DNA of 64,000 bases, from positions 124,001-188,000 of the forward strand of contig NZ_JAIWNB010000011.1 in assembly GCF_020215705.1 (NCBI RefSeq), written 5' to 3'. How positions within the stretch are numbered: the first letter of the stretch is position 1; each line of letters starts with the position of its first letter. This document shows, piece after piece, positions 32,450-41,420 of this stretch. This DNA is from Nonomuraea aurantiaca (GTDB lineage Bacteria > Actinomycetota > Actinomycetes > Streptosporangiales > Streptosporangiaceae). The notes beneath the pieces were generated by a model that saw only the letters and a list, made by a program, of their open reading frames with translations, did not search any database and was not told where the DNA came from. Position numbers and translations under genes: made by a program.

Positions 32450-33733
32450 GTGACCGGCGGCGAGATCGAGAACCTGCTGCGCGGGCTGGCGCCGCAGGTT
32501 CTCGGCGCGCTGGTGCGTCGCTACGGGCACTTCGCGACGGCCGAGGACGCGACGCAGGAGGCGCTGCTCGCCGCCGCCCTGCAGTGGCCTGGGGAGGGCC
32601 TGCCGGACAACCCGCGCGGCTGGCTGATCACCGTCGCCTCACGCCGGCTGACCGACCTGCTGCGCGGCGAGCAGGCCCGCCGGCACCGCGAGGACACCGT
32701 CTCGCGTTGGACACTGCCCGAGCAGTGGCTGGCCCCCGCCGCGGACCGGCCGGCGTCGGAGTCCGACGACACGCTCATCCTGCTGTTCATGTGCTGCCAC
32801 CCCTCGCTGTCGCCCGCGTCGCAGATCGCGCTCACCCTGCGGGCCGTCGGCGGCCTGACGACCGCGGAGATCGCCAGGGCGTTCCTGGTCCCGGAGGCGA
32901 CCATGACCCGGCGCATAACCAGGGCCAAACACCGCATCAAGGAGAGCGGCCTCCCCTTCGGCATGCCTCCCGGCCAGGACCGCGCGGAACGGCTCGCCGC
33001 TGTCCTGCACGTCCTCTACCTGATCTTCAACGAGGGCTATGCCAGCACCTCGGGCCCGGCCCTCCACCGCACCGAGCTGACCACCGAGGCGATCCGCCTG
33101 ACCCGTCTGGTCAACCGCCTGCTGCCGGACGACTCCGAGGTGGCGGGCCTGCTGGCCCTCATGCTCCTCACCGACGCCCGCAGACCGGCGCGTACGGGCC
33201 CGGACGGCTCCCTCATCCCCATGGCCGAACAAGACCGAACCCTCTGGAACACCGCCTACATCACCGAAGGCACAGCCCTCATCACCGGCGCCCTCCCCCG
33301 CGGCCCGACCGGCCCCTACCAGCTCCAGGCGGCGATCGCCGCCCTGCACGACGAGGCACCGACCGCGGAGGCGACCGACTGGCCCCAGATCAAGGCCCTG
33401 TACGAGGTGTTGATGCGCCTGTCCGACAACCCGGTGGTGACGCTCAACCACACCGTCGCGGCCGCCATGGTCGACGGCCCGGAGGCGGGGCTGGTCCTGC
33501 TCGAAAAGCTGGCGCACGACGCCCGGATAGCCGAAGACCACCGGCTGCACGCGGTCAGGGCTCACCTGCTGGAGATGTCCGGCGACCACCGGGCGGCCCG
33601 CGAGTCGTACGAGGCGGCGGCACAGCGAACGAGCAGCCTCCAGCAACAGCGCTACCTGCACGCCAAGGCCGGTGCGCTGGAAGGTCAGCTGCCGAGCACG
33701 GCGGCCAGACGCTCTCGCCGGAGCTGCTCGTAG
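32450..33733 (+). CDS. ECF42-group sigma factor with C-terminal extension
   Basis: A 427-residue protein from a GTG at 32450. Sigma region 2 (FATAEDATQEALLAAAL, NPRGWLITVASRRLTDLLR) and region 4 (LTTAEIARAFLVPEATMTRR) are followed by the long extension typical of ECF42, with YLIFNEGYASTSG and TPR-like helices. These sigma factors have no anti-sigma and are controlled through the extension. The last 16 codons overlap the convergent gatD gene and encode an Arg/Ser-rich tail with little conservation expected. Confidence 0.92.
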   Translation: MTGGEIENLLRGLAPQVLGALVRRYGHFATAEDATQEALLAAALQWPGEGLPDNPRGWLITVASRRLTDLLRGEQARRHREDTVSRWTLPEQWLAPAADRPASESDDTLILLFMCCHPSLSPASQIALTLRAVGGLTTAEIARAFLVPEATMTRRITRAKHRIKESGLPFGMPPGQDRAERLAAVLHVLYLIFNEGYASTSGPALHRTELTTEAIRLTRLVNRLLPDDSEVAGLLALMLLTDARRPARTGPDGSLIPMAEQDRTLWNTAYITEGTALITGALPRGPTGPYQLQAAIAALHDEAPTAEATDWPQIKALYEVLMRLSDNPVVTLNHTVAAAMVDGPEAGLVLLEKLAHDARIAEDHRLHAVRAHLLEMSGDHRAARESYEAAAQRTSSLQQQRYLHAKAGALEGQLPSTAARRSRRSCS

Positions 33734-34398
33734 CGGGTGTCGTCGAGTGGGGCCAGGTCGCCCGCGCGCCAGGAGAGCAGCAGGTCGGCGAGCGCCGGGT
33801 TGCGCGCCAGTGCCGGCCCGTGCAGGTAGGTCCCGACGATGTGCCCCGCGTAACACCCCTCGAAGCCGTCCCCGTTGCCCACTCCCACGGTCGTCCGGGA
33901 CAGCGCCTTGACGCCCGGTCCCAGACGGGTGACTCCCATGTGGTTCTCGAAGCCGGTCAGCGTCGGCAGGCCCAGCTCGGCGTCCACCTCGGCCACCAGC
34001 TCGCCGACCGCCCGTGCGGGGCCGCGGGAGCTGGCGATGTCGAGCACGCCTATGCCGTCGACCGGCTGGCCCTCCTCGCCGCCGAACGTACTGCCCATGA
34101 TCTGGTAACCGGCGCAGACCGCGAGCATCGCCGCGCCCCGCGCGATCGCGCGGTGCAGGCCGCCGTCCTTGCGCAGCCGCTCCGCCGCGAGGATCTGCGG
34201 GCGGTCCTCGCCGCCGCCGATGAGGTAGATGTCGCCGCTCTCCGGCACCGGGTCGGCCGAGCGCACATAGATGGTCTCGGTCTCGATCCCCCTGCGCTGG
34301 GCCCGCTGCTCCAGGACGAGGACATTGCCCTGGTCACCGTACGTGCTCAGCAGGTCAGGATAGATCCAGACGATGCGCAGGGCGCTGTCAGACGGCAC
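33685..34398 (-). CDS. gatD: Lipid II isoglutaminyl synthase, glutaminase subunit
   Basis: A 237-residue class I glutamine amidotransferase of the CobB/CobQ-like type, with the nucleophile in LAVCAGYQIMG and the catalytic His in IVGTYLHGP. Together with MurT it amidates D-Glu of lipid II to D-isoglutamine, needed for efficient 4-3 cross-linking. It overlaps murT by 11 bp, and its 3' end overlaps the sigma-factor gene by 49 bp. Confidence 0.94.
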   Translation of the reverse strand: MPSDSALRIVWIYPDLLSTYGDQGNVLVLEQRAQRRGIETETIYVRSADPVPESGDIYLIGGGEDRPQILAAERLRKDGGLHRAIARGAAMLAVCAGYQIMGSTFGGEEGQPVDGIGVLDIASSRGPARAVGELVAEVDAELGLPTLTGFENHMGVTRLGPGVKALSRTTVGVGNGDGFEGCYAGHIVGTYLHGPALARNPALADLLLSWRAGDLAPLDDTRYEQLRRERLAAVLGS

Positions 34399-35617
34399 GA
34401 CCGAACTCCGATCGGATCTGCTGGAAGGCGGTGTAGTTGGCGATCACGTCGACCCGGCCCGGCGGCTGCATGGACAGGGCTTCGCTGAACGTGCCGCAGA
34501 GCGAGAACGGCACGTCGGCCACGTCGAGGCGGAGCGCCAGGTCCAGCCGCCGCTCACCGGTGACGAACACCGGGCGGCCGCGCAGGATCCGGTAGTCGAC
34601 GTCCCACAGCCAGGAGGTGTCACGCCCGTCGGGGCCCTGGGCGTTGACCGAGAGGATGATCGGCTGCTGGGGGTCGGAGACGTCGAACGCCTCCAGCCAG
34701 CCCGCCGGGTTCTTGGCCAGCAGCAGCCGCGCGTGGCGGCCGTCGCGCTCGACCGTGGTGTAGCGGCCCGCGACCGAGGTGACCTCGCGCAGCCGGGGCA
34801 GCGCCCGCTCGACCGGCAGCCCGAACGCCTCGGCCACCGCCAGCGCCATCGCGGCGTTGGAGCGGTTGGCCAGGCCGGGCAGCTGGATGTCGAGCAGCCA
34901 CCGCTGCCCGCGCGGATCGACCACCGCGTCGTCGTCGAGCACCCACTGCGGCTCCGGCCGGTGGAAGGTGCACTCGCGGCACGCCCAGTCGGCGTCCTTG
35001 CGATCGAGCGGCCCGCCGCACTCCGGGCAGCACCAGGAGTCTTCCTTCCAGCGCTGGCCGCCCGCGACCCAGGTCACCTTGGCCGCGGTCGAGGCGCCCC
35101 AGGTGACGAGCGGGTCGTCGCAGTTGGCGATGACGTGCGTCGGCTTGCCGGACAGCGCCCTGCGCCACTTCTGCGCGAGCAGCCAGATCTCGGCCGCGCG
35201 GTCCATCTGGTCGCGGCTGAGGTTCATCAGGCAGACGACGCCGGCGCCGGTGGTGTCGAGGACCTCGGGCAGGTATTTCTCGTCGACCTCCAGCACGCCG
35301 TAGGGGGCGTCCTTGTGCGTGGAGAGCGCCGAGACGTGCCCCGCGGGCATGTTGGCGCCGAACGCGTTGGTGGCCACCTCCCCCAGCTCCAGCAGCGCCG
35401 AGGTGATCAGCCGGGTCGTGGTCGTCTTACCGTTGGTCGCGCTGACCAGGGCCAGCCTGCGGTCGCGGGCGAGCTGCCGGAGCAGGTCGGGCTCGAGCAT
35501 CAGGCCGACCCGACCGCCGATCACCGAGCCGTCGCCGCGCCCGGTCATCCTCGACAGCGTGGCGGCACTGCGGCCCAGGGCGCTCGCGAGCTGAGCCCGC
35601 AGTGGAAGCTGGGTCAT
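34388..35617 (-). CDS. murT: Lipid II isoglutaminyl synthase, MurT ligase subunit
   Basis: The protein has 409 residues from the ATG at 35617. The Mur ligase P-loop reads SATNGKTTTTRLI. The MurT-specific Cys4 zinc ribbon (CCPECGG and CRECTF) interrupts the central domain, and the DUF1727 C-terminal domain follows with GRPVFVTGERRLDLALRL. It activates the D-Glu carboxylate while GatD supplies ammonia. It is the first gene of the murT-gatD pair and is divergent from the luciferase-like gene. Confidence 0.95.
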   Translation of the reverse strand: MTQLPLRAQLASALGRSAATLSRMTGRGDGSVIGGRVGLMLEPDLLRQLARDRRLALVSATNGKTTTTRLITSALLELGEVATNAFGANMPAGHVSALSTHKDAPYGVLEVDEKYLPEVLDTTGAGVVCLMNLSRDQMDRAAEIWLLAQKWRRALSGKPTHVIANCDDPLVTWGASTAAKVTWVAGGQRWKEDSWCCPECGGPLDRKDADWACRECTFHRPEPQWVLDDDAVVDPRGQRWLLDIQLPGLANRSNAAMALAVAEAFGLPVERALPRLREVTSVAGRYTTVERDGRHARLLLAKNPAGWLEAFDVSDPQQPIILSVNAQGPDGRDTSWLWDVDYRILRGRPVFVTGERRLDLALRLDVADVPFSLCGTFSEALSMQPPGRVDVIANYTAFQQIRSEFGRAV

Positions 35618-35655
35618 GGCAAAGGATCCTAGTCGGCGTTGGGCTCTGCTCTGGT

Positions 35656-35772
35656 GGGGCGCACCAAAACGCGCCCGGGGGCCTTCGGTTTCCCGTGCTC
35701 GGTCTATGAGATAATTGTTCGTACGGAGCCCTCTCGGCCTCGGGTCCAGCGACCCAGGCGGGAGGGTTTTTT
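35656..35772 (+). promoter_or_regulatory. Structured leader with terminator-like hairpin before LLM gene
   Basis: GGGCGC-ACCAAAAC-GCGCCC (about 35659-35678) forms a hairpin, followed by a -10-like GATAAT (35710-35715). A few bases beyond the expected start comes a long hairpin: the arm CCCTC..GGCCTCGGGT pairs with ACCCAGGC..GAGGG, and a T6 run follows (35767-35772). This is a canonical intrinsic terminator placed in the 5' leader, 65 bp before the luciferase-like start. Either transcription is attenuated here or the hairpin insulates the gene. No leader peptide is evident. Confidence 0.55.
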
Positions 35773-35836
35773 CATGCCCGAAATCGCAGTGACGCGTCAT
35801 CCTGCGGCAGGCATTCCCCGATCAAGGAGTATTTCC

Positions 35837-36700
35837 ATGAAACTCGGTCTGACCTGTCCCCGTTTCATCTGGCCCGGCGGCGACACCGCCATAGCCGGGA
35901 GGTTCGCGGCCGTCGCCCGCGGCGCCGACGAAGCCGGGCTGCACAGCCTGTGGGTGATGGACCATTTCTTCCAGATCCCCAACTTCGGCGCCGTAGAGGA
36001 TCCGATGCTGGAGGCGTACGGCGCGCTGTCCTATGCCGCCGCCCTCACCCGCCGGGTCACGCTCGGCACCCTCGTCACCGGCGCCGTCTACCGCGAGCCG
36101 GGGTTGCTGGTGAAGCAGGTCAGCACGCTCGACGCGCTCTCCGGCGGCCGCGCCGTCCTCGGCATAGGCGCGGGCTGGTACGAGCAGGAGGCCCGAGGTC
36201 TCGGTCTCCGCTTCCCGTCCCTTGCCGAGCGGTTCGAACGTCTGGAGGAGACGCTGCAGATCGCCAAACAGATGTGGAGCGATGAGGACAAGCCGTACGA
36301 GGGCGAGCACTACAGACTGGAGCGCACGCTCAACTCCCCCCAGGCCCGCCCGCCGATCCTGATCGGCGGCAGCGGGGAGAAGAAGACCCTCCGTCTCGTC
36401 GCCGAGTACGCCGACGCCTGCAACTTCCTGCACGGCGCCGATGTACGGCACAAGCTCGGCGTACTACGCGGCCATTGCGAACGCCTGGGACGGCCCTACG
36501 AGGACATCGAGAAGACCCTCCACATGCGCATCCCCGACGGCGAGAGCGTCGAAGAGAGCGTCCAGCGCTGCGGCGACCTGGCCGCCCTGGGCATCGACCA
36601 CGTCATCGTCGCCGTCCCCGACGCCGCCGCCGACTCCTCACTCGCGCACCTGGCGGCGCTCGCCACGCGGATCGCCGCCATCACCCCGGCCGGACGCTGA
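35837..36700 (+). CDS. Luciferase-like (LLM) F420-dependent oxidoreductase
   Basis: The protein has 287 residues from the ATG at 35837 with AAGGAG. It is a standard-length TIM-barrel LLM enzyme: SLWVMDHFFQIP, RRVTLGTLVTGAVYREPG, GRAVLGIGAGWYEQEARGLG and PPILIGGSGEKKTLRLVAEY, in the TIGR03560-type F420 group. Unlike the enzyme at 2178-3521 it has no repeat insertion. The substrate is unknown. Transcription may be gated by the terminator-like leader upstream. Confidence 0.9.
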   Translation: MKLGLTCPRFIWPGGDTAIAGRFAAVARGADEAGLHSLWVMDHFFQIPNFGAVEDPMLEAYGALSYAAALTRRVTLGTLVTGAVYREPGLLVKQVSTLDALSGGRAVLGIGAGWYEQEARGLGLRFPSLAERFERLEETLQIAKQMWSDEDKPYEGEHYRLERTLNSPQARPPILIGGSGEKKTLRLVAEYADACNFLHGADVRHKLGVLRGHCERLGRPYEDIEKTLHMRIPDGESVEESVQRCGDLAALGIDHVIVAVPDAAADSSLAHLAALATRIAAITPAGR

Positions 36701-36822
36701 GCACCCGCCCTGGCGACAAGCGCCGCGGACATGAGCACGTGACCAGGCAGGCGTTGCCGCGGACACGGCTGAGCTGAGCCGCACTCCCCACCCAAGGCGT
36801 TCCCGCACCCACCCGGACCTCG

Positions 36823-39048
36823 GTGGGCGATGATGTTCAGGTGCGGAGAGTAATCAAACCACCACGCGTAGTGCTGCTCTGGGTGAGCTGCGTGGCGTTT
36901 CTGATCGCCGTGGCCGCGGTGCTCGTGTTCTTTCACCTCGGTCCGCCCGATCGGCTGGAGGAGGCCGACAAGCTCGGCAGCGTCGGCAGCCTGTTGTTCA
37001 GCGGACTCTCGCTGCTGGTGTCCGTGGTGGCCGCTCTGGGATGGGGGGCCACCACGCCTCGGCCGGAAGGCGCTGCCGCCGCCGCGGCGGACGAGGCCCG
37101 GTCGCTGGATCCGTGGGTGGACAGGCTGGCGGCCAGGCTACGCGGCCAGTGGACCGAGGAGGCGGCGATGCGGACGCTGGGCCGGCCGGATCCGCTGCAG
37201 TTGCGCTGGTCGTCCTCGGGCCGTCCCGGCGCCTCCCCGATCGCGGTGCTGGGCAGGGGGGCGATACCGGGGCGGCCCACGCGTCTGCGGCTGCACGGCG
37301 ACCTGAGCGACGTGGTGACGAAGTTCCGGATGCTTCCGCGCAAGCAGCTGATGGTCCTGGGAGAGCACGCGGCCGGCAAGACCGTACTGGCGCTGCTGTT
37401 CACCCTCGGCATGCTCCGAACCCGCGAGCCGGCCGAGCCGGTGCCCGTCCTGCTGACCGCGTCCTCGTGGGACCCGGCCCAGGAACGGCTCGACGTCTGG
37501 TTCGCCAGACGGCTGCGTGAGGAACATCCGTTTCTGGCGGACCGGGACGTCCACGGCACCGACGTGGCGTGGCGGCTGGTCCACCACGCACGGGTGATGC
37601 TGGTCCTCGATGGTTTGGACGAGATGCCGGGCAGGCTGCACGCGACGGCGATCAGAGCGATCAATCGAGCCGTCATCGACGAGCGCCCGCTGGTGATCAC
37701 CTGCCGCGGCGGTGAGTACGACGGCGCGGTCGCGGCGGAGGGCGAGCCGCTCGCCCACGCGGCGGTCGTGGAGATCGAACCGGTCAAACCCGAGGACGCC
37801 GTCGGCCACCTGCGCGACGCCCTTCCGACCGGCGACGATCGCTGGGGGCCGATGTTCGATCATCTCCTCGCTTTCCCCGACAGCGCGCTCGCACGATCGC
37901 TGTCGTCTCCGCTGATGGTCTCCCTCACGCGCTCCGCGTACGCCCCGCCCGGCACCAACCCGTCCGACCTGCTCGACCTCGGCAGGTTCCCGGACCGGTC
38001 CGCGATCGAACACCACCTGCTCGACGCGTTCCTTCCCACGGTCTATCCGGCACGTTCGCTGCCGCCGCCGGACCGTCCCGGATCCCCCGCGACGCCCGTC
38101 CGCACGTACGAGCACGACCAGGCTCGGGCCTGGCTCGCGCACCTCGCCCGGCATCTGCGAGCACTCGGCACCCGCGATCTCGGCTGGTGGGAACTGCACC
38201 GGACCCTCCCCCGAGGCGGTTTCGAGCTCATGACCGGGCTGGCCGCGGGGCTGACGGCGGGACCTGTGATGGGGCTGGTGGCGGGGCTCGTGTTCGGGCG
38301 ATCGTTCCTGACCGTCGCCGGATGCGGCACCGGGCTCGGTGTCGGCGTCGGGGCGGCGCTGGTGTCCGGGTTCGGGAGGAGGCCGTCGCCTTCCCGGGTA
38401 CGGCTCCCGATCAAGGGCCGCCGCCGCCAGGTCCTCCGGGGAGTCCTCGTGGGCGTGGCCGTCGGGGTGTTCTCCGGCCTGGTTTTCGGGGTGGTCTTCT
38501 GGTTCATGACGGGCGGCTCGGGCATCGGCCTCATGGCCGGCGTGGTGGCCGGAGTCACCGGCGGGATCGGCGTCGGGCTGGGCGCGGGCCTGACCGCGCC
38601 GGTCGGCCCCGAGGAGAACATCAGCCCCCGCTCACTCCTCGACCTCGACCGCGCCACCGCGCTGACGCAGGCGCTCGGCGGCGGCCTCGGCGCGGGGCTG
38701 ATGGTCGGCGTCGCGGCGGCCATGCTCGCCCATCCCGCGGCCAGACTGGGCGCCGCGCTGGTGGCCGGCGCCGGGGTGGGCATCGGGGTCACCCTGGTCG
38801 CGGCGAGCAGCACCGCGTGGGGGCGGTGGATGCTGATCCGCGCCTGGCTGGTGTTCAGGAAGAAGCTGCCCTGGCGGGTGATGGACTTCCTGGACGATGC
38901 CCACCGTCACGGCGTGCTCCGGCAGGTGGGCGGCAGTTATCAGTTCCGCCACGCCCGCCTGCAAGATCACCTGATCGACTTCCCGGCCACCAGCCTCCGC
39001 GTGCCGGTTCAGCGGCAGATCGTGCCGGGGGCGGGGAGCGTCCCGTAG
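36823..39048 (+). CDS. Membrane-anchored NACHT NTPase
   Basis: The protein has 741 residues from a GTG at 36823, with GTG 36841 as an alternative; neither has a strong ribosome site. Two N-terminal helices (about 16-38, 55-76) precede a NACHT domain with Walker A GEHAAGKT (about 180), Walker B VMLVLDGLDEMP (about 256-267), and the sensor-like PLVITCRGGEYDG. The C-terminal third has about seven glycine-rich transmembrane helices (about 465-675) and a helical tail (DFLDDAHRHGVLRQVGGSYQFRHARLQ). No repeat sensor such as LRR or TPR is present. NACHT proteins act in signalling and, in some bacteria, in antiphage defence. The role here is unknown. Confidence 0.88.
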   Translation: MGDDVQVRRVIKPPRVVLLWVSCVAFLIAVAAVLVFFHLGPPDRLEEADKLGSVGSLLFSGLSLLVSVVAALGWGATTPRPEGAAAAAADEARSLDPWVDRLAARLRGQWTEEAAMRTLGRPDPLQLRWSSSGRPGASPIAVLGRGAIPGRPTRLRLHGDLSDVVTKFRMLPRKQLMVLGEHAAGKTVLALLFTLGMLRTREPAEPVPVLLTASSWDPAQERLDVWFARRLREEHPFLADRDVHGTDVAWRLVHHARVMLVLDGLDEMPGRLHATAIRAINRAVIDERPLVITCRGGEYDGAVAAEGEPLAHAAVVEIEPVKPEDAVGHLRDALPTGDDRWGPMFDHLLAFPDSALARSLSSPLMVSLTRSAYAPPGTNPSDLLDLGRFPDRSAIEHHLLDAFLPTVYPARSLPPPDRPGSPATPVRTYEHDQARAWLAHLARHLRALGTRDLGWWELHRTLPRGGFELMTGLAAGLTAGPVMGLVAGLVFGRSFLTVAGCGTGLGVGVGAALVSGFGRRPSPSRVRLPIKGRRRQVLRGVLVGVAVGVFSGLVFGVVFWFMTGGSGIGLMAGVVAGVTGGIGVGLGAGLTAPVGPEENISPRSLLDLDRATALTQALGGGLGAGLMVGVAAAMLAHPAARLGAALVAGAGVGIGVTLVAASSTAWGRWMLIRAWLVFRKKLPWRVMDFLDDAHRHGVLRQVGGSYQFRHARLQDHLIDFPATSLRVPVQRQIVPGAGSVP

Positions 39049-40454
39049 ACCAGGTAGCGGTCGATGCTCGCGGTCGCGCACGCGTTGCGCAGATACGAGG
39101 TGTGCCCGTCGCCGTCGTAGGTCAGCACTCGCGAGCCCTTGATGCCCGTGGCCAGGCTCTCGGCCCAGGCGAGCGGCGTCGCGGGATCATGCGTGGTCCC
39201 GGTCAGCAGCACGGGCGGCGCCTTGGTGATGCGCACCGGCCGCTGCGGATTGGCCGGCCGGGCGGGCCATCCCAGGCATCCGGTCGTCACGTCCCAGAAC
39301 TCCGACGTCCCGCGCATGTGCGGGGCCCTCCGCGCGATGTCGCGGGCCCGCGCCCTGAGCTCCCGGAAGCCGCTGATCTCCGGCTTGATGTCCTGGCAGA
39401 GGATCGACCGGTAGGCCGAGTTCGTCGCAGGGTCATCCAGCGCCTCGGCCCGGATCTGCCCGAAGATGGCCGCGTCGCCGCGCTCCGCCTCGGCAATGCC
39501 CCGGGCCAGGCCGCCATAGAACTCGGGGGCTATCGTGAGCATCGCGTACGCGCTGTAACGCAGCTCCTCCGCAGTCAGAGGACGCCCACCGGCCACCGGG
39601 ATCGGCGTCTTCTCCGCCTCGCGCACCAACGCGTCCCACACCTGCGCCACGGGCCGCCCGTGCAGCTCACATTCCTTCGTCCGCTCGCACCACCCGGCGA
39701 ACCTCCCGAACGCCTCCTCCACCGCCGACGCGGCATCCCGCACCATCTCGCGCGAGCTCATCCCATGATCGACGACTCCGTCCAGAGCCATGGCCCGCAC
39801 CCGGCCGGGGAACCGCCGCGCGTACTCGGTCCCCAGCATGCTCCCGTAGGACCGGCCCAGGTAGCTGACCCGCTCCTCGCCCAGTGCGGCCCGTACCGCG
39901 TCGAAGTCCCGCGCCACACTCCCGGTGTCCACGTACTGGATCATCGGCCCGCAGCTCTCGCCCACGGCCCGGTTGTGCGCGACGAGCCGGTCGTACTCCT
40001 CACGCGTCGCCGGGAACTGCGTGACCGCCGGATCATGCACCGCCTTCCCGCACCGGAGTTGCCCGCTGCCCCCGACCCCGCGCGGGTCGATCCCGACCAC
40101 GTCGAACCGTTCGCGCAACTCCGGCGAGAAGAACTGTGGCGCCCAGTCCCGCACCAGATCGGCCGCGCCCGTCCCGGGGCCGCCCGGGTTGTAGAGCAGC
40201 ACCCCGATCCGTTCGCCGGTGGCCTTCCGCCGCGTCACATTCAGCGAGATCGCCGGCCCGTCCGGCTGCGCCCAGTCCATCGGCACGGCAACCGCGCCGC
40301 ACTCGGCCCCGGGCGCCGTTCCGCAGGGCTGCCAGGCGATCGTGCCTGTACCGCTCACGCGGGCTGCTCCTCTTGCGCCGGCCGCGGCGGCGGGAACCGC
40401 CGGAGCTACTGCCGCGATCAGCACCAGGCTCGTGATGAGGGGAGTCCATTTCAT
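39009..40454 (-). CDS. Secreted tripeptidyl aminopeptidase-like alpha/beta hydrolase
   Basis: A 481-residue protein with a signal peptide ending near VPAAAAG. The nucleophile elbow is GRSYGSML. The oxyanion region reads LLYNPGGPGTG and the cysteine pairs are typical of the secreted TAP group, with a TAP-like C-terminal segment and the catalytic His in DGDGHTSYL. Members are exported peptidases or esterases (Streptomyces Tap, SlpD/E). Its 3' end overlaps the NACHT gene by 40 bp. Confidence 0.9.
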   Translation of the reverse strand: MKWTPLITSLVLIAAVAPAVPAAAAGARGAARVSGTGTIAWQPCGTAPGAECGAVAVPMDWAQPDGPAISLNVTRRKATGERIGVLLYNPGGPGTGAADLVRDWAPQFFSPELRERFDVVGIDPRGVGGSGQLRCGKAVHDPAVTQFPATREEYDRLVAHNRAVGESCGPMIQYVDTGSVARDFDAVRAALGEERVSYLGRSYGSMLGTEYARRFPGRVRAMALDGVVDHGMSSREMVRDAASAVEEAFGRFAGWCERTKECELHGRPVAQVWDALVREAEKTPIPVAGGRPLTAEELRYSAYAMLTIAPEFYGGLARGIAEAERGDAAIFGQIRAEALDDPATNSAYRSILCQDIKPEISGFRELRARARDIARRAPHMRGTSEFWDVTTGCLGWPARPANPQRPVRITKAPPVLLTGTTHDPATPLAWAESLATGIKGSRVLTYDGDGHTSYLRNACATASIDRYLVYGTLPAPGTICR

Positions 40455-40560
40455 GCTCTAGATCGTCCTCAGATCACCGGACACCGCCATCGGCCTTTCG
40501 GGCCCGCCGCATCGGCTGAACGGCCTTTGTTACCGCGGCTTCCGGGCCGGCATCCTGCCG

Positions 40561-40650
40561 CGAACACGCCAGCCGGGACCCGGCACGCGACGTGCCAGCC
40601 GGGGGGCCAAGCGCGACACGCGACGCGCCAGCCGGGAGCCAAGCCCGACC
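40561..40650. repeat. Degenerate tandem repeats between hydrolase genes
   Basis: The motif GCCAGCCGGG with variable CG-rich flanks recurs at about 40567, 40594 and 40627, in units of roughly 27-33 bp. It lies in the 225-bp spacer between two hydrolase genes on the same strand. No promoter is obvious. Confidence 0.5.
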
Positions 40651-40679
40651 GGCGCGTCGCGAACTACCCGGCAGCGGCC

Positions 40680-41420
40680 CTAACCAAGGTCCCCAAGGTG
40701 CCGGGTGAAGAACCGCAGCGAGTTGTCCGTCTCGAACTCGGGGATCTCCCCGTGCTTGCCCGGGTTGGCGTGCAGCGTCTTGTCAGCTGAGGCCAGAGCG
40801 TCGAACAGCGCCAGACCCTGGGCCCGCGGCACCAGGTGGTCGTCCCACTGGAGCAGGAACTGCACCGGGACGGTGACTCCAGCGGCGCTCTCGCCCAGCC
40901 CGTGCAGGCCGAGCAGACCCAGTACCGCGGCGCGGATCCGGGGTTCCACGGCGAGCAGCGGCACACCGAGGCCGCAGCCCATCGACATACCCCAATAGCC
41001 GACCGGGCCGACACCCACGTGATCGAGTTCCTGGGCCGCGGTGATGACCGCCTGCCATTCCGCGACGGCCTGCCCGGCCAGGTGCGTGTGCATGGCGGCG
41101 ACCAGCACGGACGGATCCTGGCCGGCGGCCATACCGGCCCGCAGCTCGCCCGCGAGCCGGTCGAATTCCTCGTCCTTCGGCCGGTCACCGTGGTTGGGCA
41201 CGTCGATCGCGACAACCGCGAAACCACCCTTGGCGACGAAGCGGCGCGCGCCGTTCAGGATGCTCGGGGCCTTCTTGTGCTGCCTGCCGCCGTGCCCCAT
41301 CAGGATCAGGGGGCGAGGCCCGACGGCATCTTCCGGCGTCCACAGCACACCGGGTATGTCGCCGAAGGTGAAGATCTGTTCGCTGACGCCGTCCAACGAC
41401 GTCTGGGAGGTGAAGCGCAT
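40680..41420 (-). CDS. Alpha/beta hydrolase of the dienelactone hydrolase type
   Basis: The protein has 246 residues. It has an oxyanion GHGGRQHKKA, the nucleophile elbow GMSMGCGLG, an Asp in LQWDDHLVP, and a His in NPGKHGEIPE, a complete catalytic triad in the DLH-like order. Such enzymes hydrolyse small esters or lactones. The 5' leader contains a hairpin (GGCTCCCT/AGGGAGC, about 41441-41475). Confidence 0.85.
   Translation of the reverse strand: MRFTSQTSLDGVSEQIFTFGDIPGVLWTPEDAVGPRPLILMGHGGRQHKKAPSILNGARRFVAKGGFAVVAIDVPNHGDRPKDEEFDRLAGELRAGMAAGQDPSVLVAAMHTHLAGQAVAEWQAVITAAQELDHVGVGPVGYWGMSMGCGLGVPLLAVEPRIRAAVLGLLGLHGLGESAAGVTVPVQFLLQWDDHLVPRAQGLALFDALASADKTLHANPGKHGEIPEFETDNSLRFFTRHLGDLG

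Noticed and set aside
38187..40790. 867-codon plus-strand frame
   Set aside because: It runs out of frame through the NACHT gene and antisense through the TAP-like hydrolase, with no family motif.
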